The notes beneath the pieces were generated by a model that did no database searches, had not been told where the DNA came from, and saw only the letters and a list, made by a program, of their open reading frames with translations. A stretch of 64,000 nucleotides of DNA, taken from Streptomyces sp. JH34 (GTDB lineage Bacteria > Actinomycetota > Actinomycetes > Streptomycetales > Streptomycetaceae). Below are positions 1 to 8,697 of the stretch, piece after piece. The stretch lies in the NCBI RefSeq assembly GCF_029428875.1, contig NZ_JAJSOO010000001.1:3224001-3288000 (forward strand). Reading direction: 5' to 3'. The position numbers and the translations under genes are program-made. How positions within the stretch are numbered: the stretch's first letter is position 1; every line of letters begins with the position of its first letter.

Positions 1-387
1 CTGTGGGCGGCGCGGGCGCAGCGCACCGTCTCGATGGACGACGACACCGCGACGGCGCTGGGCGTTCGCCTCGGGCGCGTACGGCTGGGGCTCGTCGCCC
101 TCGGGGTGGTCCTGGCGTCCGTGGCGACGGGGACGGCCGGGCCGGTCGACTTCGTGGCGCTGCTGGCCCCGCAGATCGCCCGCCGGGTGACGCGTACGGC
201 ACAGATCCCGCTGCTGTGCTCGGCACTGCTCGGCGCCGTGATCGTCGTGTTCGCGGATCTGCTGGCCCGCAGGCTCTTCTCCCCCACCGAGCTCCCGGTG
301 GGCGTGCTGACGGCGGCGGTCGGCGCCCCGTATCTGATCTGGCTGATCATCCGTGGCCACGGCGGCCGCGCTGGAGGCGACGCATGA
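1..387 (+). CDS. FecCD-type siderophore ABC transporter permease, C-terminal part
   Basis: The reading frame is open from base 1, so this is the 3' end of a gene that starts outside the window (128 codons visible). The visible part has several hydrophobic segments. Its tail, with [27 protein letters not shown], is the typical C-terminus of FecCD/BtuC permeases that move ferric siderophores across the membrane. Its stop overlaps the start of the ATPase gene by 4 bp (ATGA), so the two are translationally coupled. The substrate-binding protein and partner permease should lie upstream. Substrate specificity cannot be read from the sequence. Confidence 0.9.
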   Translation: MWAARAQRTVSMDDDTATALGVRLGRVRLGLVALGVVLASVATGTAGPVDFVALLAPQIARRVTRTAQIPLLCSALLGAVIVVFADLLARRLFSPTELPVGVLTAAVGAPYLIWLIIRGHGGRAGGDA

Positions 388-1238
388 CGACCACCCGTAC
401 CGAACACAGCACCACGTCCAGGCTCGCGGCACGCGCCCTGACGCTGGCCTACGACGACCGCACCGTCGTGCACGAACTGGACCTGGCCGTTCCCGACGGG
501 TGCGTGACCGTGATCGTCGGCCCGAACGCCTGCGGCAAGTCAACGACCCTGCGGGCCCTAGGCAGGCTCCTGAAGCCGGCCGGCGGGTCGGTGCTCCTGG
601 ACGGCACGGAGCTCTCCCGCATCCCCACCCGCACGATCGCCCAGTCGGTCGGGCTGCTCCCGCAGACGCCCGTCGCCCCCGAGGCGATCACCGTCTCGGA
701 CCTGGTCGCCCGGGGCCGCCAGCCGCACCAGCGCTGGTGGCAGCAGTGGTCGGACGACGACGAGCGCGCGGTGACGGAGGCCATGGAGCGCACGGACGTC
801 ACGACGCTCGGCGACCGGCCGGTGGACGAGCTGTCGGGGGGCCAGCGCCAGCGCGTGTGGATCGCGATGGCGCTCGCGCAGGACACGGATCTGCTGCTGC
901 TCGACGAACCCACGACGTACCTCGACATCGCGCACCAGGTCGAGGTACTGGACCTGGTGCGCCGGCTCGCCGCCCCGGCGGCGGACGGCACCCGCGGACG
1001 GACCGTCGTCACCGTCCTGCACGACCTCAACCAGGCCGCCCGGTACGCCGACCACCTCGTCGCCATGAAGGAGGGCCGCATCGTCGCCGAGGGACGGCCC
1101 GGTGACGTCGTCACGGCCGAGCTGGTGCGTGAGGTCTTCGGCCTGGAGGCCGTCGTCGTCCCGGACCCGGTCACGGGTTCGCCGCTCGTCGTGCCCGGCG
1201 CGCCTTGGGCTCCCACCCCGGCCGATCCGACGGAGTAG
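384..1238 (+). CDS. Siderophore ABC transporter ATP-binding protein
   Basis: 284-aa ABC ATPase of the FepC/FecE type. Walker [10 protein letters not shown] is at residues 46-54, the signature LSGGQ at 150-154, and Walker B LLLLDEP at 170-176, followed by the H-loop in VLHDLNQA. It should power the FecCD permease encoded just upstream for ferric-siderophore import. The ATG at 384 overlaps the permease stop by 4 bp. A strong hairpin follows the stop. No Fur/DmdR-type iron box is visible because the operon promoter is outside the window. Confidence 0.95.
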   Translation: MTTTRTEHSTTSRLAARALTLAYDDRTVVHELDLAVPDGCVTVIVGPNACGKSTTLRALGRLLKPAGGSVLLDGTELSRIPTRTIAQSVGLLPQTPVAPEAITVSDLVARGRQPHQRWWQQWSDDDERAVTEAMERTDVTTLGDRPVDELSGGQRQRVWIAMALAQDTDLLLLDEPTTYLDIAHQVEVLDLVRRLAAPAADGTRGRTVVTVLHDLNQAARYADHLVAMKEGRIVAEGRPGDVVTAELVREVFGLEAVVVPDPVTGSPLVVPGAPWAPTPADPTE

Positions 1239-1250
1239 CGGGCGGGTGTG

Positions 1251-1286
1251 CCTGTGGGGCGCGGTGTCAGGTCCGCGCCCCACAGG
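1251..1286. terminator. Hairpin terminator between convergent genes
   Basis: A perfect 14-bp stem (CCTGTGGGGCGCGG / CCGCGCCCCACAGG) with an 8-nt loop lies 12 bp after the ABC ATPase stop and before the convergent tetR gene. There is no U-tract, which is usual for high-GC actinobacterial terminators. It may serve both strands. Confidence 0.75.
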
Positions 1287-1329
1287 CGGTTCAGGGGTCG
1301 TACGACGGGCGGTTCAGGGGTCGTACGAC
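1285..1329. repeat. Two tandem copies of a 22-bp repeat
   Basis: The unit GGCGGTTCAGGGGTCGTACG plus AC occurs at 1285-1306 and again at 1308-1329 with a 1-bp gap. It overlaps the end of the terminator stem and lies between two convergent genes. Confidence 0.85.
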
Positions 1330-1357
1330 CGGAGGCGCCGCCCGACGGGAGGTCCGC

Positions 1358-1903
1358 TCAGGTGCCGGACGTCATCCGCCGCACCGCCAGCCGTGTCAGT
1401 TCGCGGCTCTGCGGCTCGGTGTCGAGCGACCGGTGCAGGGCCAGCCCCTCGATCAGCGCGTCCAGCGTGCGGGCGGTGTCCGGGTCGAAGTGCTGCTCCA
1501 GGAGGCGGCGGCTGCGGTTCATCCAGGCGTGGGTGAGCTCGCGGTACTCGTCGCGCCGGGCGGCCAGGGTGTAGAGCTCCTGGGTGAGGACGAGGTCCCG
1601 GCGGGGCCCTTCGGAGAGCACGTGGATGAGGTCGACGACGGCCTCACGCGCCTGCTCCGGGGTGTCGACCCGGCCCAGGTGCAGCTCGAACACGGCCACG
1701 ATGTGATCGGCGAAGCGGGTGAAGGCCTCACGCAGCAGGTCGTCCATGCCACCGAAGTGATACGTCATCGAGCCCAGCGGGACGTCGGCGCGTACGGCGA
1801 TCTTGCGGTGCGAGACACCCGCGACGCCCTCCTCGGCGATGTGGTCGAGGGTGGCGGCGAGAATGCGCTCGCGCCGGTGCGGATCCGTACGTCCGGTGGC
1901 CAT
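1358..1903 (-). CDS. TetR family transcriptional regulator
   Basis: 181 aa. The N-terminal helix-turn-helix (about residues 12-57) has the TetR pattern: RERILAATL, then SHRKIAVRADVPLGSMTYHF. The rest is a helical ligand-binding/dimerisation domain that I cannot match to a ligand. It starts 12 bp after the stop of the acetyltransferase gene on the same strand, with no strong Shine-Dalgarno of its own, so it is probably co-transcribed and coupled. The palindrome at 2520-2533 upstream of that operon is a good candidate for its operator, giving autoregulation. Confidence 0.9.
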   Translation of the reverse strand: MATGRTDPHRRERILAATLDHIAEEGVAGVSHRKIAVRADVPLGSMTYHFGGMDDLLREAFTRFADHIVAVFELHLGRVDTPEQAREAVVDLIHVLSEGPRRDLVLTQELYTLAARRDEYRELTHAWMNRSRRLLEQHFDPDTARTLDALIEGLALHRSLDTEPQSRELTRLAVRRMTSGT

Positions 1904-1915
1904 GGGACAGAAGTA

Positions 1916-2497
1916 TCAGACGCCGCGGACGACTCGGGCGGGGTTGCCCACGGCGACGACGTCGGCGGGGATGTCCTTCGTGACCACCGCACCCGCGCCG
2001 ATCACGGAGTTGTCGCCGATGGTCACGCCGGGACACACGATGACGCCGCCGCCGAGCCAGACGTTGTCACCGATGGTGATGGGGAGCGCGGCTTCCAGCT
2101 TGTCGCGCCGCGGCCCCGGTTCCACGGGGTGGGTCGGGGTGAGCAACTGGACGTTGGGGCCGATCTGGCAGTCCTCGCCGATGGTGATGCGCGCGACGTC
2201 CAGGGCGGTCAGGTGGTAGTTGACGAAGGTACGGGCACCGATGGTGATGTTGCTGCCGTAGTCGACGTACAGCGGCGGACGCAGGTCGACGCCCTCGCCC
2301 ACGGAGTCCAGCAGCTCCGCGAGGACCGCCCTGGCGGCGTCCGCGTCCTCGGTGTGGGCGGCCTGGTAGCGGGCCATGAGACGCATGGCCCGCTGCTGCT
2401 GCCTGGCGATCTCGGGATCGTCGGCGATGTAGAGGTCGCCCGCGAGCATGCGTTCGTGGTTGGTGCGCGGATCGTCCGGGAAGTAGTCCGTCGGCAT
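1916..2497 (-). CDS. Maltose/galactoside O-acetyltransferase family (hexapeptide repeat)
   Basis: 193 aa. An N-terminal maltose-acetyltransferase cap (MPTDYFPDDPRTNHERMLAGDLY) is followed by a left-handed beta-helix of hexapeptide repeats (ITIGARTFVN, ITIGEDCQIG, VTIGDNSVIG). The catalytic-type His is in the conserved LLTPTHPVE segment. It should transfer acetyl from acetyl-CoA to a sugar hydroxyl; the physiological acceptor is unknown, as for most Maa/LacA relatives. An in-frame ATG 18 codons upstream is less likely because the family cap starts here. First gene of an operon with the downstream tetR. Confidence 0.9.
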   Translation of the reverse strand: MPTDYFPDDPRTNHERMLAGDLYIADDPEIARQQQRAMRLMARYQAAHTEDADAARAVLAELLDSVGEGVDLRPPLYVDYGSNITIGARTFVNYHLTALDVARITIGEDCQIGPNVQLLTPTHPVEPGPRRDKLEAALPITIGDNVWLGGGVIVCPGVTIGDNSVIGAGAVVTKDIPADVVAVGNPARVVRGV

Positions 2498-2499
2498 GC

Positions 2500-2533
2500 G
2501 CACGATCGTACCCCCGAGATGTACGAACGTACA
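2500..2533. promoter_or_regulatory. Candidate TetR operator region upstream of the acetyltransferase
   Basis: TGTACGAACGTACA (2520-2533) has perfect 6-bp arms around AA. A second imperfect palindrome, GCACGATCGTAC (2500-2511), lies next to it. Both sit within 37 bp of the ATG at 2497. Position and symmetry fit autoregulation by the TetR protein encoded in the same operon; the assignment is inference. Confidence 0.5.
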
Positions 2534-2593
2534 CTCCCCTGTCGGGTCCACTGCCGCGGCCTCACCCGGGCGGCCCGCACCTCCGCCGCGTCC

Positions 2594-3753
2594 TCACCCC
2601 GGCAGCCTGCGCGCCCGCCACACCAGGTACAGCGCCGACGCCACCGCCGCCACCCGCACCACCACGGGCCAGACCTCCGACATCGCGTCGCCCACCGCGC
2701 CCTCCGCCAGGGGCTCGCCCCAGCGGCCGTCCATGCGCCCCACAGCCAGACGAAGGCGCCGGCCACGACGACGCCGGGCAGGCCCATCGCCACCCACTTC
2801 GCCTCCGCCCGCGAGAACTTCCGCGAGCTGTACGCCAGCAGCCAGCCGCCCGCGAGCGCCAGCCACGAACCGAGCACGGCACCGGCCACGAGCAGCACGG
2901 CGGCCAGCAGCAGCAAGGGGTTCGACAGCCGGGGCCTCGCGGCGGGCCCGCCGTCCACGACGGCCCGCCGGGGGCGGCGCAGCCGCAGCTTCCGGCGGGG
3001 CGCAGGCACGGGCGCCACCGGCTCCTCGCCACCCGCCGCCGGCCCGGGCTCCTCCGCCTCCACCGGTGCGCGCGGCCCCGGGGGCTTCGGGGTGCTCGGC
3101 AGCCCGAACAGCTCCGGGCTCTCCAGCCCGCCCACGAACCCCGGCACGGCCGTACCCGGCCCCATGGCTCCCGGCATGCCCGAAGACCCCTGGCCACCCT
3201 CGCCGAAGGGCCCCGGTTCGATCCGCCACCACTCGGGTTCGCCCTCGGACGGCGCCTGGCCCAGGCCCGCCATGTGCGGGGCCGACGCCGACGGCCAGTC
3301 CGGGGCCGGCTCCCCGGCGCCGTGCTCCTCGGGCCCGGGCTCCGCGACCGCCGGCCCGGGACGCGCGGAACCGGGGGGCCCGTGCTCCTCGGCACCCTGC
3401 GACGCGCCCTTGCGTGACGCGTCTTTCCGGAGGATCCCCCGCCGCGCCCGCGGCACCGCGCGCGCGTCAGCCGTCCCCCCGGCACCGTCGCCCCGGGGGG
3501 ACGGCAGCGGCACCGCGCCGTCGCCCGACTCGGCCGCCGCGGAGACGAGTTCACCGGGTGCGCCGAGCTTGCCGAGGATGCGCCGGACCACGGCCGGGGA
3601 GTCCGAACCGTCGGTGCCGCGCTGCCGGTCGATCTCGCCCCGCAGCGTGGCGACGAGTCTCATCCGGGCGCCCGAGGACAGCTGTTGCTGCTGCGCCAGG
3701 TCACCGACCCGGCTGAGATAGTCGAAGACAAGCTGGTCGCTCTCGATGCCCAC
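2594..3753 (-). pseudogene. Membrane protein with N-terminal helical region, interrupted by a one-base frameshift
   Basis: GTG start at 3753 behind GGAGGGAGAA. The protein begins VGIESDQLVFDYLSRVGDLA, has a long Pro/Gly/Glu-rich middle, then transmembrane segments (NPLLLLAAVLLVAGAVLGSW and on). Near base 2737 the frame is lost: translation continues as arginine-rich nonsense past 2594. In the next frame a natural ending appears at once (GRMDGRWGEP ... VAAVASALYLVWRARRLPG, stop at 2594), including the last transmembrane helix. One missing G/C between ATGCG and CCCC explains this. Corrected length is about 386 aa. Function unknown; it resembles conserved streptomycete integral membrane proteins. 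Probably a sequencing error rather than a real pseudogene. Confidence 0.75.
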
Positions 3754-3817
3754 GCGATGGTTCTCCCTCCACCCGCCCTGCCCCGACGGTAGCGTTCCAG
3801 CGGCTACCGTGGGACGG

Positions 3818-6283
3818 ATGGGGACGACCACACCACCGCGTACGCTCGCCGAAGCTCTGCGCGCCCGGGGCGACGAATCGCTGGCAGGGCTGCTGCGCGC
3901 GCGCCCCGACCTGCTCAGCCCCGTGCCGAACGACATCACCCAGCTGGCGACGCGTGCCGGCACGCGCGCCTCCGTCGTCCGTGCGCTGGAGCACCTCGAC
4001 CGCTTCGCCCTGCAGACCGCGGAGGCGCTGGCCGTTGCGCCGGACCCGGCTCCGTACGACACGCTGCTCGCGCTCCTCACCGGCGACGGCCAGGACGACG
4101 GCGACGCGCGCGACGACGCGGGCGCGGCGATCACCGCCGCACTGCCCGACGCCCTGGCGACGTTGCGCGAACAGGCCCTGGTCTGGGGCGAGGACACCGC
4201 GCTGCACCTCGTACGCACCGCGCGCGAGCTGCTCGCCCCGTCCCCGCAGCACCCCTCCCCCACGGGCCTCGGCCCGACCGTCGCCGAGGCCACGGCCGGG
4301 ATGTCGCCCGGCAGGCTGCAGGAGATCCTGGCCGCCGCCGGGCTGCCGGCCACCCACGACCCGGTGTCCGCCGTCGCCGCGCTGAGCGGGCTGTTCACGG
4401 ACCGGACCAGGATGGCGGAGCTGCTGGACACCGCACCGGTCGAGGCGCTGGCCGTGCTCGACCGGCTGGTCTGGGGGCCGCCGTACGGGGAGGTCACACC
4501 GAATCCCGCACCCCCCGTGCAATGGCTGCGCGACCGCGGGCTGTTGCTGCCCGTGTCGACACGCACGGTGGTCCTGCCGCGCGAGGCCGCGCTGCACCTT
4601 CGGGCGGGCCGCGCCCACCGTGTGCCCGAGCCCGTCGCCCCGGAACTCGTGGCGTCGGCCGAGCGGGATCCCCAGGCTGTGGACAGGGCGGCGGCCGGCC
4701 AGGGCTTCATGGCACTGTCCACCGTCGAGGACCTGCTGAAGCTGTGGAACGACGGCGGCCCGGCCATCCTCCGCGCGGGCGGGCTGAGCGTGCGCGACCT
4801 GAAGCGGACCGCCGGAGCGCTCGACGTCACCGAGCGCGTCGCCGCGTTCTGGATCGAACTCGCCTACGCGGCGGGCCTGCTGGCCTCCGACGGCGAGACC
4901 GACGAACGGTACGCCCCGACGCCCGCGTCCGACGAGTGGCTCGACCTGCCCGCCCAGGACCGCTGGACCCACCTCGTCACCGCCTGGCTCGCCGCCACGC
5001 GCACCGCGGGCCTGATCGGCGGCCAGGACTCCAAGGGCCGGGCCCTGTCGGCACTCGGCCCCGACCTGGACCGCTCGGCCGCGCCCGAGGTACGCCGCCG
5101 GGTCCTGGCCCTGTTCGCCGGGCTCCCGCCGGGCACCGCACCCGATCCGCAGACCCTGCTCGCCCGGCTCCGCTGGGAACGGCCGCTGCGCGCGACCGGA
5201 CCGGGCGGGCCGACGGCCCCCGGCGACGCCTCCGACCTCCGCTCCCGGATCGCCCTGTGGACGGCCAACGAGGCGGAGCAGCTCGGGATCACCGGCCGCG
5301 GTGCCCTCTCATCCCAGGCCCGGGCGTTCCTCGACGAGGGCCCCGCCGCGGCCGCCGCCCGTCTCGCCCCGCTGATCCCCGAACCCCTGGACCACGTGCT
5401 GCTCCAGGCCGATCTGACGGCGGTCGCCCCCGGTCCGCTGGAACGCCCGCTCGCCGACATGCTCTCGGTGCTCGCGGACGTCGAGTCCAAGGGCGGCGCG
5501 ACGGTCTACCGCTTCACCCCGGGTTCCGTGCGCCGCGCGCTCGACGCCGGGCGGGCCGCGACCGACCTCCACGCCTTCCTCGCCACCCACAGCCGCACCC
5601 CGGTACCACAGCCGCTGAGCTACCTCATCGACGACGTGGCGCGCCGCCACGGCCATCTGCGGATCGGCGCCGCCTCCGCCTACGTGCGCTGCGACGACGA
5701 GGCGGTGCTCAACGAGATCCTGGCCGACAAGCGCTCGGCGACCCTGCGGCTCCGCAGGCTCGCCCCGACCGTCCTGGCCGCGCAGGCCGATCCGGGGTCA
5801 CTGCTCGAGGGGCTCCGCGAGATGGGGTACGCCCCGGCCGCCGAATCCGCCGAGGGCGACGTCCTGATCACCCGTGCCGGCGCGCGTCGCACCCCGCCCC
5901 GTACGCCGCCCGTGCCCGTCCCCGAGGGCCCTCCGGTCCCCGACGCCACACTGCTGGCAGCCGCGGTCCGGGCCGTCAGGGCCGGTGACACGGCGGCCAG
6001 GGCCGTCCACAAGGACACGACGGACACCGCGACGACGGGCGCCCTCCCCCGCACGGCCCCGGCCGAGACGCTGGCCACGGTGCAGGCGGCGGCGATGACC
6101 GGTTCGGCGGTCTGGATCGGCTACGTCAACGCGGACGGCGCGGCCAGCCAGCGGGTGATCGCCCCGGTCAAGGTGGAGGGCGGCTTCGTGACGGCGTACG
6201 ACCACACGGCCGACGAGGTCCGGACGTATCCGCTGCACCGGATCACGGGCGTCGCGGAGCTCGCCGACGAGCAGACGAACTGA
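3818..6283 (+). CDS. Helicase-associated (XPB/Ssl2-like) domain protein
   Basis: 821 aa, starting at ATG 3818 (MGTTTPPRTLAEALRARGDE). The N-terminal part is a tandem winged-helix-like region (LxxLLRARPDLLSP ... DITQLATRAGTR). The C-terminal part carries the helicase C-terminal/XPB-like domain (YLIDDVARRHGHLRIGAASAYVRCDD, LNEILADKRSATLRLRRLAPTVL). It ends in a WYL-like beta module (VWIGYVNADGA ... RVIAPVKVEGGFVTAYDHTADEVRTYPLHRI). No Walker A is present, so it is not a helicase itself. Actinobacteria keep this family beside the XPB-type helicase, which here is the gene at 10226-11869. A partner role in DNA repair or transcription is plausible but unproven. Confidence 0.85.
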   Translation: MGTTTPPRTLAEALRARGDESLAGLLRARPDLLSPVPNDITQLATRAGTRASVVRALEHLDRFALQTAEALAVAPDPAPYDTLLALLTGDGQDDGDARDDAGAAITAALPDALATLREQALVWGEDTALHLVRTARELLAPSPQHPSPTGLGPTVAEATAGMSPGRLQEILAAAGLPATHDPVSAVAALSGLFTDRTRMAELLDTAPVEALAVLDRLVWGPPYGEVTPNPAPPVQWLRDRGLLLPVSTRTVVLPREAALHLRAGRAHRVPEPVAPELVASAERDPQAVDRAAAGQGFMALSTVEDLLKLWNDGGPAILRAGGLSVRDLKRTAGALDVTERVAAFWIELAYAAGLLASDGETDERYAPTPASDEWLDLPAQDRWTHLVTAWLAATRTAGLIGGQDSKGRALSALGPDLDRSAAPEVRRRVLALFAGLPPGTAPDPQTLLARLRWERPLRATGPGGPTAPGDASDLRSRIALWTANEAEQLGITGRGALSSQARAFLDEGPAAAAARLAPLIPEPLDHVLLQADLTAVAPGPLERPLADMLSVLADVESKGGATVYRFTPGSVRRALDAGRAATDLHAFLATHSRTPVPQPLSYLIDDVARRHGHLRIGAASAYVRCDDEAVLNEILADKRSATLRLRRLAPTVLAAQADPGSLLEGLREMGYAPAAESAEGDVLITRAGARRTPPRTPPVPVPEGPPVPDATLLAAAVRAVRAGDTAARAVHKDTTDTATTGALPRTAPAETLATVQAAAMTGSAVWIGYVNADGAASQRVIAPVKVEGGFVTAYDHTADEVRTYPLHRITGVAELADEQTN

Positions 6284-6334
6284 CGGGCCGGTGCCTGACG
6301 GGCTGACCGGCTGACGGCCTGGAGGGGAGCGCGT

Positions 6335-7111
6335 TCAGGCAGGATCCATGTCCCGGACGCGCGTGAACGTCTCCGTGCCGGTGGCGCCCTTCTTCCACTC
6401 GACGGTCAGGGTGTTCCCGTTCTGCTCCAGGTTGCCGACCCGGTCCTTGTCCGCGACCCGGACCCCGTCCTCCTTGCAGAGCAGGGCCATCTCCAGGAAG
6501 TCACCGCTCTCGTCCTTCTGCCACCGTCCCTCGCAGTCCAGGCCGTCGGTGGTGGTGAGGATCGCGTTGACCCGGGCAGGCTCGTCGAGGTGCTCCTCGC
6601 CCAGCCCCAGCGTGGAGCCGGAGACCTGCCACACGGCCTGCAGCCCGGTCCCGGTGGGCGTGGGCACGGCGGGCTCCGTGGAGGGCTCCACGGGCTCGTC
6701 CTCCGTCGGGCCGGGATCGGGGTCGGGGGAGGCGGAGACGGAAGGGCTCTCCTTGGCGACGGGCGCCGCGGGCTCGTCGCCGTCGGCGCCGAGCGCGAAC
6801 CAGAGCCCTCCGCCGATCAGGACGAGAGCCACGAGACCGGCCCCCACGACCAGGGGGGTACGCCGCTTCCCCGGTGCCGGGGGCGGGGCCCCCGCCGGTC
6901 CGTACTGCGGCGGCAGGGGGTGGGCGCCGTACGGCGAGGTCTGCTGGGGCTGCTGGGGCCCGGTGGCGTAGGGGTTGTCCGGCACGGGCTGCCCGCCGTG
7001 CGGGTTCCCGTACCCGGCCTGCGACGGAACGTAGGGCGACTGCGTGGGCGGCGGCACGGGCGGCTGGGCGCCCGACGGCTGCTGCGGCGGCCAGGGCGGT
7101 GGCTGGGTCAT
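6335..7111 (-). CDS. Proline-rich single-pass membrane protein
   Basis: 258 aa with a strong GGAGG site before ATG 7111. Residues 1 to about 85 are a Pro/Gln/Gly/Tyr-rich cytoplasmic tail. One transmembrane helix follows (TPLVVGAGLVALVLIGGGLWFAL), then an acidic Ser/Pro/Glu linker and a C-terminal extracytoplasmic domain of about 110 aa with two cysteines (DGLDCEGRW ... ALLCKEDGV) that could form a disulfide. This layout is common in streptomycete surface-anchored proteins of unknown function. It is on the opposite strand to its left neighbour. Confidence 0.8.
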   Translation of the reverse strand: MTQPPPWPPQQPSGAQPPVPPPTQSPYVPSQAGYGNPHGGQPVPDNPYATGPQQPQQTSPYGAHPLPPQYGPAGAPPPAPGKRRTPLVVGAGLVALVLIGGGLWFALGADGDEPAAPVAKESPSVSASPDPDPGPTEDEPVEPSTEPAVPTPTGTGLQAVWQVSGSTLGLGEEHLDEPARVNAILTTTDGLDCEGRWQKDESGDFLEMALLCKEDGVRVADKDRVGNLEQNGNTLTVEWKKGATGTETFTRVRDMDPA

Positions 7112-7202
7112 GGTGTTCCTCCCCCGCGGCCGGCACGCTGCCGGCCGAGCGTTCTTTTCTATCAGCCGCTCCTGACTGCCCGTCGGCCGAGGGAGAGGCC
7201 GG

Positions 7203-7988
7203 TCAGGAGACCTCGGGGGAGACCGGCAGCCCGCCGAGGGCGGCGGCCTCCCGCAGCACGTCGACGAGCATCGGCATGGTGAGCCGGCCCGTGAACGTGT
7301 TGCGTTGGCTCGGGTGGTAGCTGCCCAGCAGGTGCAGTTCCTGTCTGCGTTCCGTGGCGGGCAGCACGACACGGGAGCCATGGCCGAACACGGGCCGCGG
7401 GCGTGGCACCTGCCAGCCCGCCTCGGCAAGCACCGGGAGCAGGGCCCGCCAGCCGAAACCGCCGAGGACCACCACCGCGCGGAGCCCCGGGCTGAGCAGG
7501 TCCAGCTCGGCCGACAGCCAGGCCCGGCAGGTGTCGCGTTCCCCGGGGGTGGGCTTGTTGTCCGGGGGCGCGCAGTGCACGGGCGAGGTGAGCCGCACCC
7601 CGCGCAGCGTCAGCCCGTCCCCGGCGTACTCGGACGTCGGCTGCGAGGCGAGCCCCACGGTGTGCAGTGCGGCGAAGAGGAAGTCACCGGCGGCGTCGCC
7701 CGTGAACATCCGGCCGGTCCTGTTGCCCCCGTGCGCGGCGGGCGCGAGCCCGACCACCGCCACCGTCGCGTCCGCGGGCCCGAACCCGGGCACGGGCCGC
7801 CCCCAGTACTCCTGGTCCTGGAAGGCGGCGCGCTTCACCTCGGCGACCTCCTCCCGCCAGGCGACCAGCCGGGGACAGGCCCGGCACCGCGTGACGAGCG
7901 CGTCCAGCTCGCCGAGGCTGCCGCACCCCGGCGCCCGGCGGGCGGGGAACGCCCGGTCGTAGGGGCCCGGGGCCTCCGCTCCGTCCAT
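7203..7988 (-). CDS. Uracil-DNA glycosylase, family 5 (UDGb) type
   Basis: 261 aa. It would excise uracil and other deaminated bases from DNA. The iron-sulfur cysteines are visible: CRAC at 35-38 plus HCAPP and DTC further on. Motif 1 is GLAPAAHGGNRTGR (about 79-92), where the polar catalytic residue of family 4 is replaced by Ala, which is the mark of the family 5 UDGb group. Motif 2 is SYHPSQRN near the C-terminus. An in-frame TAG at 7998-8000 just upstream fixes the start region. The gene upstream (rloB) as read runs 305 bp into it in another frame, which is implausible and is explained under rloB. Confidence 0.92.
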   Translation of the reverse strand: MDGAEAPGPYDRAFPARRAPGCGSLGELDALVTRCRACPRLVAWREEVAEVKRAAFQDQEYWGRPVPGFGPADATVAVVGLAPAAHGGNRTGRMFTGDAAGDFLFAALHTVGLASQPTSEYAGDGLTLRGVRLTSPVHCAPPDNKPTPGERDTCRAWLSAELDLLSPGLRAVVVLGGFGWRALLPVLAEAGWQVPRPRPVFGHGSRVVLPATERRQELHLLGSYHPSQRNTFTGRLTMPMLVDVLREAAALGGLPVSPEVS

Positions 7989-7997
7989 CCCTCCACG

Positions 7998-8697
7998 CTA
8001 CGGCTCCGCGGACGGTGCCGGAGGAGTCCCGAGGCGTGCGCCCGGGTGTCCCCCCAGGCTTCTGCCGTGCCGCCTTGAGCCGCCTCACGAGCCGGTCCAC
8101 GTCCGTCCACGGATTGTTCGCATGGCCGGGCACCGCACTGCGTCGCCTCAGGTGGTGCGCACGGTCCGCCGCGTCAGGAAAGCGCTCCCGGACATGCTCG
8201 AAACCGAAGTGCTTCCGGCTCGTGGTGTAGCCACCGATTCCCAGCTTCTCCAACGCCTTCTGTGCGGCCTCCGAGGTGTGAGGCCCCGAGACATCTCTGA
8301 AGTGCAGCAGGATCCACAACTCGAAGCACGGGTTCGTGAGCACCACCTCGATACCTTCGCGCCGCGCCAGTGCCAGCGCCTCTTCCAGTCCGGCGTGCGG
8401 TCTGGGCGCCTCCACGTCGATCACGCACCAGACCTCGTCGTACTCCGTGCGGCGGTCCTCGGGCGAGCGTGGCGCCCTCTTCTTGTGCGCGATCGCAGCC
8501 CGGACGAGTGATGTGGGTTCACCGTGTTCACCGCCCATGCGGATCGACACGGGGAGAGCCCGCAACTCGTTTTTCAAGCCCTGGAAGTACTGGACCTCCG
8601 TGCACTCCCCCTCGCAGTAGATGAGGTACCTACGCTGCTCCTGGCGTACGCCCTTCGTCCGTTTCAGCGGCCTTCCCCGCTTCACTGCCACCCCCAT
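7998..8697 (-). pseudogene. rloB: RloB-like TOPRIM-type protein, frame probably shifted near its 3' end
   Basis: The first 205 or so residues match the RloB family: RRYLIYCEGECTEVQYF with the TOPRIM-type EGE, WCVIDVE as the acidic second motif, then NPCFELWILLHF, and a C-terminal TDVDRLVRRLKAA. It would act as the effector nuclease beside the AAA ATPase encoded upstream, with which it overlaps by 68 bp. As read, the frame does not stop until 7684, deep in the glycosylase gene. If the six-C run at 8050-8055 had one base fewer, the protein would end at the TAG at 7998, 10 bp before the glycosylase ATG. I therefore give 7998 as the likely true end. The start may be ATG 8697 or GTG 8685. Confidence 0.7.
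8050..8055. other. Suspected one-base insertion in a C6 run (rloB)
   Basis: Removing one base here turns the end of RloB into KPGGHPGARLGTPPAPSAEP followed by a stop at 7998, and abolishes a 305-bp same-strand overlap with the glycosylase gene. Confidence 0.55.

Noticed and set aside
2209..2593. Continuation of the membrane protein past 2594
   Set aside because: The sequence is Arg/Trp-rich nonsense antisense or out of frame to the acetyltransferase gene, while the shifted frame ends in a normal transmembrane helix and stop.
3205..3235. A GGTTCGATCC-like T-loop hinting at a tRNA
   Set aside because: It is inside the coding region of the membrane protein and no cloverleaf can be formed around it.
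7684..7997. RloB continuing 305 bp into the glycosylase gene
   Set aside because: The extension has no family similarity and overlaps a well-conserved gene in another frame; a one-base error explains it better.
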